NCBI GenBank assembly: GCA_933207985.1
Contig: OW240913.1
Span: 266,437,201-266,501,200 of the forward strand
DNA: 64,000 nt
Source of the DNA: Pelobates cultripes
Lineage: Eukaryota; Chordata; Amphibia; Anura; Pelobatidae
Reading direction: 5' to 3'
The translations under genes and the position numbers were made by a program. Shown here one piece after another: positions 54,572 through 64,000 of this stretch (positions within the stretch are counted from its first letter, which is position 1; each line of letters begins with the position of its first letter). A model generated the notes under the pieces. That model searched no databases, was not told the origin of the DNA, and worked only from the letters and a program-made list of their open reading frames with translations.

Positions 54572-57500
54572 ATTATAACAATCAAAAAATGTCTTAGTGA
54601 CATAAGTGCTGAACAGAGCTGCTAGTCATAAGATTAAGTACAATGGAGCACAAAACGAACTAGACTTCTATTTCTCTTTTTCTTCCTTTTTTTTGTTAGT
54701 TTTAATTTTTGTAGCTTGTACTTGTGATCACCCAATACAGCAAGTACAGTAAGGTATTGCCAGCGGTTAACGTCAACGTAGATTCGACATGTCTCATGGA
54801 CTGAATAACAATAAATAAAAGCATCCTACACTGAGGATGTTCATAAAATGACAAAAAACAACAACAAAACTACAAGCAATAGCACGAGTCAGTTGCCTTG
54901 TAGAGCTAGTTTTTATTTTGACTTATATAATGGATTAAATGAATTTTGTGTTCAGAGTATATTTTTGAATATTCACCTAAATGGATGGTTAGTTGGCTCT
55001 GATAATAGATAATAGAAGGAGTATGATTCATCATCCTTTGCAATGTTAAACAATGTGAAAAATAAATGAAACTAGGCGGATTTCTACTCACTTTCAATGA
55101 ACTTCACAAAACAATACACAGGGCATGGCATTAAAATGTATCTATTTTGAAATGTTAGTAATAAGGGTTTGCCTCTTCAACCCTGCACCAGTATTTCATT
55201 TTAATCTGATTGAGCGAGAGATACAAAAAATCATATAACACATTCATAGAAAGAAATAAAACAGCAGAAATACTGTGACGAGACTCCAAGGGACAAAAGG
55301 CAGGAACCTAAAAAGGACAGGAGAGTCAAGCAAAGTACAAGCAGAAGAGTTTGCAGATAGAATAAAGGGACAAGGCAAAATGGGGAAGAGAATGGTAATT
55401 AAATGCTTGGTGCCATCAGAAAGATTTAGTAGTCTTAAGAGGATTTTATTTGGGAAAGACACATACACTGGTAGGTTCTTTCAAATCATTTCCATAGGTA
55501 CAATTATCGCTCTGACTAAATAAATTTCACTTGGTTAGAGAAGTCAAAATTAACCTTTTGAACAGTTACAAAAGTGTCTCATCACTTAAAAAAGGTACTT
55601 AGTATACTATATGTAGAAATTGGCCATACATCTAGTTGTTGAATACATATGGGCATTGCATGGGCACAGGTGCATGAAAAACTCCAATTCAAAAAGGAGT
55701 TTTGGCAACATTTGACCCACCCCAGCCATGTCAAGGTAGTCTAGTGTGAACAGACGAGAGATCTGTCCTTTCTCACTATCTACCCATAAAGCCTAAAAGA
55801 GTTTAGGTATGAAATTATATGCAAGTACTTTCATTAGCCACTATAGCAGAACCATGCTAAGGATCAGGAAATAGAGATTTGTTCTCCCGGAGAAACAGCT
55901 CTCCTTTTCCTGTATAATAAACACAAGCTGTGAGCTCGAGAATGTCTTCCAGAAAAGAATGATGCTACAGGGGAGGATTGCAGTTAGAGAATATTCATTC
56001 ATGTGAACCGTGGAAACCATAATAACATGTATGCTATCTGCTTGTGGCACTATGTGCTCTTTCAGTCAGATTGTAGCACGTAAATCAGAGCAGTTCATTC
56101 ATTTCTATTTTAGGGTTATATCTCATTTTGTCCGCAGATGAAGTTTTACTGACAACCAGTATCATTTTACTGTGTGAACGGCATCTTAGTGCACAGCCCA
56201 AGCAGATGAAAATGTTCTGTTTATTAGTAAATTATGTAAAACTATTAAAGATTTAATAATTATTAAAGGAAATTCCATGTGTGTAACAGGAAACTTTGTA
56301 CAGTAACTATAGTTAGTGCTTTATATAACGTCACTATGTTTGTAATAGAACAGAAAAGTAGGAATGAACCGTGCTGGGAATTATACCATGTGTATTAAAT
56401 TTTTTTTTATAAATTAAGATTGTATGCTGTGTCCAAGCTGGGCCATTGTATGGACTCCAAGTCCCCAACTCTGAGCCAAATGCCAACACTGTTAGTCCCA
56501 CTTTTGTGGGGAACAGAATGAGTGCTTGAAAACACATGAGGCTACTATTGTATAAGAAATCTTTATACTTCATTCAGAGACAGAGGGTTTGTTTAAGTAA
56601 TTGAAAAGCAATTGAATAGCCTTGTTTATTTTAATTAAAACTTTACAGTCACCAAATGCACGTACATGGCATTAGGTTAATGATCAGTACTTCATTTTTA
56701 CAAGTAGCTTAGTCAGTGACCAATTCAACTATAATAAAATGTATTACATTTTGTAATATTTGTATTTTGTAATGTATTACAAATTAGTTGTGAAAAATAC
56801 TTTCATTAGATCATTTCCAGTGGCATTGTGAATGCACATGGGAAGCCAGGGTATCTACAATAAACATTGCATTGTGGGCAATTACTAGAAGCCTGATCAG
56901 TATGATAAAACAGCTGGGATCCTGTTGAAATAGCAAAGGGCTCAGTTTTGGGTCTTGAACCAGGAGCAAAATATAACTTTATCTGCTGTCCCAGATCAAT
57001 GGTGTGCCATAGAGTGAATATCACCTGATGAATATTGTATGCTACTGTTCTGCATCCCATAAATTATGTGAATAAGATATTCAGATTTTCAAATAAGCAA
57101 GTGTTTTAAATAGGACAAATACAAATTGGATTACTTTTAAATGTGTTTTGATTTTTATTCTAAAAATGTCAAATCCAGCGCACTCGCTTATCTACTCAAC
57201 AGTCATTTTAATGCTGAACAATTTTCAGTTTTATTAAAAACACCTAATCTAGGCAAAAAAAAATAATGGTGGTTTTGTTACATTATATGATCATACATTG
57301 CATAAGCCTGCCACAACGCCAATGTACCCCATCTTTGGCAGGTCCTACTCTGTCTGCTAAATGTGTTTTGATTTTTATTCACCACAACGTGGTGAGGCCA
57401 ACTCTTACATGTCCAAACAATGGCAACACAAACAGATTTTCTATGTTTTAGAGATGGCAGGAAGTGTGGTTTACAAAAACATCTATTCTATAACAGAAAC

Positions 57501-58019
57501 CCAAAAGTGAAAAGCACATTTTATTTTAGTATGTTTTACAGGAAATGTCCAAGTCCAAAATAATTCAAGGCTACTTCTATTACTTGTGTTATTACATACA
57601 TATATACATTTCTAAATACAATCCTGATATAATTTTTTTTTTTAAATAATAATTTCTAGAACTACACTGAAAAAAGCGGTATCATAGGGAAAATGTGTAA
57701 ACTAAAAGATTTCCCAAGATTTTCTTAATGGAACAACATTAAATCAAAAAAACAATTTATATAAATATATTTTTAAGGAAAACTACTGATATTATAAAAT
57801 CTATATTATCCGTAAAATATATTATATGTATGTTTTGCGTTATTTGTATTTAGTTTTTTGTGGATATGTTAAACATTACGTTATTTAACATTATAAGAAA
57901 TTTTGATTATATTTGTAACTTTTGTTTTGATTTTAGTAATTATAGATCTAAAATTTCAGGCCACATAAGTAATTTATGGCTGCTTAAGTGTCACTTGAAA
58001 AAACAAAACCTGGAAATAA
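54572..58019. other. Long unassigned stretch, repeat-poor
   Basis: No family from the window was recognised. A 23-base word TAAATGTGTTTTGATTTTTA... occurs perfectly at 57138-57160 and 57358-57380. Frames at 55244-55523, 55841-56050 and 56806-57060 carry no recognisable domain. 55840-56060 looks single-copy with moderate GC. Confidence 0.4.
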
Positions 58020-58497
58020 TTAAAGAAATCCTGTAGTGCCAGGAAAACAAACCTGTTTTCCTGGCACTATAGGCTCTTGGAGTGCCCCCCTCCCTCGGCG
58101 CTGAAGGGGTTAAAACCCCTTCAGCCACTTACGTGAATCCATCGCTGATGTCCCCCAGTGCTGGGTCAGGCTCTGCTCACGGCAGGGTAGACCTAATGCG
58201 CATGCACAGCAATGGCCTCATGCGCATTAGACCTCCCCATGGGAAAGCATTAGTCAATGCTTTCCTATAGTGAAAATCTGACACTGGAGGTCCGTGATTT
58301 ACTCAGTGTAAATCACGGAAGCGGCCTCTAGTGGCTGTCAGGGAGACAGCCACTAGAGGCTGGATTAACTCTGCAGTGTAAACATAGTTTCTCTAAAATT
58401 GCTATGTTTTCAGCTGCAGGGTTAAAACTAAAGGGACCTGGCACCCAGACCACTTCATTGAGCTGAAGTGGTCTGGGTGCCTATAGTGGTCCTTTAA
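58020..58497 (+). mobile_element. TTAA element, family A, copy 7
   Basis: Starts TTAAAGAAATCCTGTAGTGCC with the hairpin CAGGAAAACAAACCTGTTTTCCTG and ends CTATAGTGGTCCTTTAA. Stems: GCTGAAGGGGTTAAAACCCCTTCAGC (58100-58125), GCGCATG group, GGAAAGCATTAGTCAATGCTTTCC, GCCTCTAGTGGCTGTC/GACAGCCACTAGAGGC and GCACCCAGACCAC/GTGGTCTGGGTGC. The AACATAG...CTATGTT stem is worn. Confidence 0.85.
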
Positions 58498-59569
58498 AAA
58501 TTAAGCAAATGAGAAAATTGAGATAGAAAGATACTGTAACTATTACATTCTGTTTACATGAGATACATATATTAACATGTGTCAAGCTAAAACTGTCATT
58601 TTGTATTATAATTTTAAATAAAAGATTACACATATGATAATCTCTGTATGTATTATTTCATAATGCATGTATATAAGTAAATATCACTTTTCAATGCAGC
58701 TACTTGTGGGAGGGGCAGCCATCTTTAAGTTCTCTTTGTTTGGCTTATCTGACTGAAAAGAAATGCCAGTGCACATTCACAAATCCTGCAATCTTAGCTA
58801 AGCACTAAGCATCTCAAAAATGCACTCTGGAACAATTTCAGAACTACAACTTGTGCATGATCTTAGATAGATTAGATATATGCTTCTTCTGATCAAAGAG
58901 GGCTTCAATATGGCTGCCCCCAGACTACACCACTAAGCAAACAAGTGAACTGAAAATACATTGACCTATATGTATTCATTATAAAATAATAGTCACCACG
59001 GCTTTTTTATATGTAATATTTTATTTTCCGTTATAAGGAAAGGTGCATTTGCCAATAACTACCCTTATTAAATCTTCACTGTGGACCCCAGGGAATGTTT
59101 ATGCTGATAATTATAGATTATTTTTATTTTCTATGGAATTTTTTCTAGACAGTGCATTGTGGTCAATTAATGTCTGACTTGTAAAGTTCTGCCAAACAGG
59201 AGTTTCTTTCAAACTCCAAGGCAGAGATATCTTTTCTGCTTGTTATCTTACCATTCATTTTGCAAGTTGATTTTTCGCTCACTGTTTAGCGAATAAACCC
59301 TTGTATATTAAATTTTAGCTGACCTAAGAATCTATTGCACATCAAAAAAAATTTAGATATTGCATTTCTGCTGTATTATGTTTCCGACATTAGCGGTAAA
59401 AAACAACAAGACTACATCACTCCTAATCTATTTTTCTAATACAATTGAAGATTTAAAAGCTCATTGAAGACAGAACAGTTTGTGTGAATCAAGCACATTT
59501 AACAAATCAATATTATAATCCCGTTGGTAGTGATTCATATTTGGTTGTCTCTGGGTCTCTTTTTCAGTG
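58498..59569. other. Unassigned stretch
   Basis: No feature recognised. 58680-58950 has GGGAGGGGCAGCCATCTT and ATGGCTGCCCCCAG, an inverted pair of words about 220 bases apart that may mark an old palindromic element. Confidence 0.4.
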
Positions 59570-59660
59570 TTAAAGGAGTAGTATAGACACTATCATCACT
59601 ACATGTAGATGTCACCTCATGGTATTAAGAAATCTAAATCTAAATAGTTGGTTCTATTCC
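59570..59660 (+). mobile_element. TTAA-type element stub
   Basis: TTAAAGGAGTAGTATAGACAC, then ATCATCACTACATG, resembles a family C/D left end. Nothing that fits a right end follows. Confidence 0.35.
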
Positions 59661-60058
59661 CAAAACACTGATTTTTTTTTGATTTTTTTTTTAAAGGTCA
59701 TGTTAAGGTAAGAGTAGGATTTGGGTTGGAGTTAGGGTTTGGGTCCGATTATAAGGTTATGGATAGTTGGAGGCTGCTTTAGGATGATTTAGTGTTAGGG
59801 GGGCTAATTCCCCTAAACTGTATCTGGAGAGTTAAACAAAATAAATTAAGTGAATTTAGCTATTCCTAAGCTGTTTTGTGAATAGTGAACTCAGGCAAAT
59901 TATACAGAGATTTGAATTATTTCTACAAGCAACTGAATTGAAGCTGGATGTGGTTGACATAACCAAATTTGACTTTTATGAATTTGACTTTTAAAACAGC
60001 AAATTGTGAAAACCGAATAGTATATAGTGCCACATACTAAAATATGTGAATAATGTCA
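59661..60058. other. Unassigned stretch
   Basis: GGTTGGAGTTAGGGTTTGGG near 59725 is G-rich but not a telomere array. No feature. Confidence 0.5.
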
Positions 60059-60583
60059 TTAAAGGACCACTATAGTGCCAGGAAAACATACTCGTTTTCC
60101 TGGCACTATAGTGCCCTGAGGGTGCCCCCACCCTCAGGGTCCCACTCCCGCCGGGCTGGATGGCTGGATTACCTTTTTTCCAGCTGGATTACCTTTTTTC
60201 CAGCACCGGGCGGGGAGCTCTCCTCCTCCTCTCCGCCTCCGATCCTCCTCCTCTCCTTCTCTTCGGCTGAATGCGCATGCGCAGCAGGAGCTGTGCGCGC
60301 ATTCAGCCAGTCTCATAGGAAAGCATTTACAATGCTTTCCTATGGATGCTGGCGTCTTCTCACTGTGATTTTCACAGTGAGAAGCACGCAAACGCCTCTA
60401 GCAGCTGTCAATGAGACAGCCACTAGAGGCTTTAGAGGCTGGATTAACCCATTTGTAAACATAGCCGTTTCTCTGAAACGGCTATGTTTATTAAAAAAAA
60501 AAAAGGGTTAATCCTAGAGGGACCTGGCACCCAGACCACTTCATTAAGCTGAAGTGGTCTGGGAGCCTAGAGTGGTCCTTTAA
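60059..60583 (+). mobile_element. TTAA element, family A, copy 8 (best preserved)
   Basis: Ends TTAAAGGACCACTATAGTGCC and GAGTGGTCCTTTAA. Eight successive hairpins: 60068-60113 (20-base perfect arms), 60114-60139, 60265-60308, 60314-60344, 60356-60384, 60395-60429, 60456-60490 and 60526-60567. The open frame 60053-60511 runs through them, but its peptide recurs with breaks in other copies, so it is a by-product. GGATTACCTTTTTTCCAGC occurs twice at 60166-60203, a short local duplication holding minus-strand AAAAGGTAAT. Confidence 0.9.
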
Positions 60584-61206
60584 ATGCCATACCCAGACAG
60601 ACAATGTAAATGAAACATTAACATTTTTAGTAAAATGAAGGCACTAAAGCTATGTTTTAATTAGCTATTGAAATGTGCAATGTCTCCGTGATGACAGTGC
60701 CACCTTAAAATATAAAAGAGGGGTTTTAAAGAAAAATGTTTCAAAAGTGTAATTCTAATACTAGCTTGTCTGTATGCCCAGGTTACACATGTCTGCTGCC
60801 TGATTTGATAGCTGAACTGAAATAGAGAAATTGTGATCCAGTTATATGGCAAGTGTTTAGCTGTTGTTGGCTGTTGTTACAAACAAAAGGGCACTTTTTT
60901 TAGTGTTATTGCTCGACAATTGTATGCCCCTAGCACTGAATATTAAAGTAAAAGTTTTATTGTGAGAACGACAATTCTCAATAATGTGAAACCCATTTAG
61001 ACATTCATACATCATATACACTATACAAAAATAGAATTAAAAAAATTATTATTTTAATTTATTATTCATACATGTTGAATTTTCATTCATTATTCATACA
61101 TGTTGCTTAGGGTGTAATCATGACAGGTTCACTTTTTCTGAAAGTCCCCGATAGGCACTTAACATATAATTTGTTACACAAATAAATGATAGATTCAGTG
61201 TAAAAT
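60584..61206. other. Unassigned AT-rich stretch
   Basis: ATTATTCATACATGTTGAAT and ATTATTCATACATGTTGCTT (61060-61110) are a short direct repeat. No gene. Confidence 0.5.
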
Positions 61207-61923
61207 TTAAAGGAACACTCCAAGTTTCATAGACACTACAGTATGCTGTTGTAGTTATGATGCCAAGACTGCCTTGGCACCCCTCTATATAAGTAGTTAA
61301 ACCATTTAGTAATGGTTTGACTTCTTGCCTTGGGTATCCTCCTCACAACCGCAATTGAGAGACAGAGGTCCTACTGGAAGCTTTCCTGACATAAGCTCTG
61401 CTGTGCAGATGCAACTCATTGGCTAAGAGCATTAGCTGATCACTTTCAGCCAATAAACTGAGCAATGGACCACCGGCTCAGAGCTAACGACTGAGAGGAA
61501 ATAGCAGCATCTGTTAGACCTTAGGTAAAAAGTTGTACTAAATTTGGTGACTGCTTAAATCGGGTAAGCGTCAGGTCACTCCTGACACCATAACCACTAC
61601 AGCCGGCATAGAGGTCTAAGAATTGATTGACAGGTGTGGGAAGGACCTATTTTGGTTAGGTTTTTATCTTAATATATATTTGCTACCAATCTTGTCAGAA
61701 CAATGTATACATGTAATTTAATAAAATAAGTTGTGGGTAATCAGCTGACTCTCTTAGCCAATCAGGTAACCCTACACTGTAGTGCTTAGCTCAGGAGAGC
61801 TAACAGAAATCTCTGACTAAGGTTTATAGTCAGGGAGTGACGCCTAGTGGACCACAGGTAAGTAGTCAAGCCGTTTTAACTATAGTGCTTCGTAGTGGTT
61901 ATGGTACTTGGCATATTCCTTCA
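61207..61923 (+). mobile_element. Family G element, two copies joined or nested
   Basis: Copy 1 starts TTAAAGGAACACTCCAAGTTTC with the hairpin CACTACAGTATGCTGTTGTAGT and reaches ACACCATAACCACTACAGCC at 61578-61605. Copy 2 is only a right part: AGCCAATCAGGTAACCC, AGCTCAGGAGAGCTAACAG, CCACAGGTAAGTAGTC (donor-like, 61854) and the end GTAGTGGTTATGGTACTTGG...TTCCTTCAA. Confidence 0.6.
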
Positions 61924-63029
61924 ATATACTCTTGTAATTAGGCCCATAACAGCTTTCGGCTCCAGTCCAATGAGGCCCTTAATCCGAGAGACAAATAGAG
62001 ATGGAGAGAGAAACATAAAGGGTATTATAGGAGGTGGTAAGAGAAAGACAAACGGTGTGATGGAGAGACACACAAGGGGATCGAACGAGAGATATTGAAA
62101 TAAAATGAGAGGATTGGGGATGAGGGATATAGGACTGCTGGGATAAAGGGTGGCATTGGGGAGTTACTTTGGGTGCAACCTTAAAAGAGAGGTTAATGCA
62201 TTTTGCTATGGGCTTAAATCCCCAGGTGGATTTAGAATTTAGTAACGCCTGTGTTGATTAAGTAAATATGTTTCAACATTGATTTAAAAAAAAAAAACTT
62301 GAGACCCTTGCTAGTTCCTTACAACTGGTTCAATAAGTACCACTCTGGTGCATTCTCTTGAAGCTACGTTCTCCTTTGTCTATGTTCTAGTGCTCCGTGT
62401 CTGTTTGTCATAAAGCAGACGTGGTAGTGAGTCAGGAGTTGGAATTTCAGTTGAACAACCATTATTTGTGGTTTAAGTGCTGCTGAGTTAAACAAATCCT
62501 CCACCAGATATTGTGATATTACCCGTTTGGAAAGAACCTTGACATGGAACGTATCATTCTATTTCCTGCTTGTTTACACCTTTATTGTGCCAATTTGAAG
62601 AGAAACATGTTGTTGTACAACTCCTGGCCCACTCTACTGGCATATAGAAAGCGAAGGTGGACTGTGAGTGATGAAGATGTTTTTTGGGTGTAACATACAC
62701 TGTTATGTGTAACAGCTGATCTGTTAATTAACTGGAGGAGTCTTTTCATACCAAAGTGACATAGAAAACAGACTTTGTTAATAAGAAGCCGTGTAGGCGT
62801 TTTGTGACAGTTTATAATAGCTGTTCAAATTTGTTGTGTAACGAGATCTCTGCTTAACAAAAGTTGTGAAAAATGTATATCAGTATTCAGTAACATTTTT
62901 AGAAAAAGTAAGTGGATATTTATGTCATATTCAGCTTACAGTTTACAAATTTTCCTGTGCCATGCTTGTCAATGCCCAGCTCTCCAATCTCCCATCCAGA
63001 CTGTGTTTTGTTTTTAATGTTTTTAGAAC
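61924..63029. other. Unassigned stretch
   Basis: No repeat family recognised. Purine-rich GAGAGA words at 61985-62110. No exon-like block with good splice sites. Confidence 0.4.
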
Positions 63030-63493
63030 TTATTGAAAAGTTGTCTTTACTAAACTTTTCTCCCATGCTGCACTCCACAGCCATGGCTTATATCCTCAAT
63101 GTTAATTATCTCAGACAATGCTTTTCCACAGGAAAGCATTGGAGGCTATTGTGCATGTGCAGAAAAATGCCACGCATGCCCAAAAGCCTCCAATCAGCAT
63201 CTTCTCATAAAGAGATGCATTGAATCAATGTATCTCTATGTGGAATGTTCAGCGCCTCCACGCAGAGCACGGAGACGCTAAAAAGCCAGTGGTGCACACT
63301 GTGCAGCACTGAATTAGGAAGCACCTCTAGTGGCCGTCTGAGTGACTGCCCCTACAGGTGTAACTAGGCAGCAAAGTAAGCACTGCCTTTTCTCTGACAA
63401 GGCAGCATTTACACTAAGCCTGCAGGGACATGCAATAGATACCAGAGCCACTACATTAAGCTGTAGTTGTTCTGGTGACTAGTGTGCCTTTAA
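63030..63493 (-). mobile_element. TTAA element, family D, copy 3 (inverted)
   Basis: The right end AAGCTGTAGTTGTTCTGGTGAC, then TAGTGTGCCTTTAA, is the family D start in reverse. Reading right to left gives GACATGCAATAG, the CTGCCTTGTCAGAGAAAAGG block, GCACCTCTAGTGGCCGTC, AGTGGTGCACACTGTGCAGC and GCTTTTCCACAGGAAAGC. The left boundary is worn. Confidence 0.7.
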
Positions 63494-64000
63494 GAACTGT
63501 CTAATTTAGATATCCATCACAGTATGTGGCATTTGACCACAATTGCAGCTCCAATATTCATAGAATACCTGCTAATCAGTAATAATACGTTGTCTGTGGG
63601 CAGACAGCAGGAGTGAGGCCTTATTTCAAACAGCCTTTCCTGGTAATCATGACCTGCATTTCTCACTGACGTTATTCTGTCACCATAACAAGATTAGCAT
63701 TGGCTCCTGAAAGGAATGCTAGAAAACTGGGCTTTCTAAGCAGGATGGAAGCTAGCATGTGAAATATAGTCTCAGCAGTCATCTGCATTGCATGTCAGAG
63801 GGGTTATTTGTGGCCAGTTAGCTGGTATGTGGCACTTTTCCAGAATGTGATGGCTCTTGGCTACACCCCCTCCATACCAATTTACAGTCAAGACCTCATT
63901 ACATGTACAGAGTTATCCAAGGAGAAACCATCAATGGGCAGAAAGAGGTTATTTTATTTTCTGCCTCATTACAGCTTCACTGCAGAAGACCATACTATAT
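63494..64000. other. Unassigned, single-copy-looking stretch
   Basis: Moderate GC with no repeat match in the window. It could be constrained non-coding DNA, but nothing in the sequence proves it. Confidence 0.35.

Noticed and set aside
59720..59750. Telomere-like GGGTTAGGGTT words, also near 8570
   Set aside because: Single short words, not tandem arrays.
60053..60511. 152-codon open frame on the plus strand
   Set aside because: It lies within family A. Parts of the same peptide (MLSYGRWR, TVIFTVR) reappear in frames at 20949, 30094 and 45434 because the DNA is repeated. The frames are broken differently, and the hairpin structure explains the conservation.

Overview
The window looks like non-coding nuclear DNA of a vertebrate, most probably a frog (anuran). 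The base composition is AT-rich. There is no dense coding, no operon-like layout and no recognisable RNA gene. The sequence is packed with DNA transposon relics of kinds familiar from frog genomes. The most abundant are palindromic elements that start TTAAAGG(G/A)(A/C)CACTATAG and sit on TTAA targets. They resemble the T2/Kolobok-type MITEs known from Xenopus. The species assignment is inference.

No host protein gene can be named. Two host-type signals deserve attention. One is a possible 3'-terminal coding exon (2491-2668) behind a good acceptor site. The other is a 68-base exon-like block (36954-37021) with strong splice sites on both sides but stops in all three frames. The window is therefore either an intron of a large gene or intergenic space.

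Layout. 1-4.0 kb is mostly unassigned. 4.0-14.3 kb holds a hAT-type MITE and several TTAA elements (families here called A, B, C, D, F and G). 14.5-18.6 kb holds an unnamed retroposon tail, a palindromic element and two decayed Tc1-like transposases. 20.6-30.6 kb is a dense train of TTAA elements, several nested inside each other, plus a minisatellite. 31.0-32.3 kb is a hAT-like composite with a 160-base palindrome. 34-38.7 kb holds retroposon tails, family G elements and a hAT element nested in G with an 8-base target duplication. 40.8-41.7 kb is a complete solo LTR with a 5-base target duplication. 43.9-45.2 kb is a tandem AT-rich/GC-rich module. 47.1-47.6 kb is a 39-base minisatellite. 47.9 kb is a small hAT MITE. 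50.07-54.56 kb is a 4.5-kb hAT-type composite with matching ends and a perfect 8-base target duplication. It carries a TATA/CCAAT promoter-like block, eight ~110-base tandem repeats, two pieces of hAT transposase and an antisense piece of an LTR retrotransposon (gag plus LTR edge). 58-63.5 kb holds further TTAA elements.

The most interesting structural signal is family A (eight copies). Each copy is a near-continuous train of separate hairpins. Some stems have changed their sequence completely between copies while remaining self-complementary. Other notable signals are a TTAA site interrupted in all three copies of family B, and splice-donor-like AGGTRAGT motifs at corresponding places in many TTAA elements. 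All repeat family names A-G are labels made for this window. Boundaries were read by eye.
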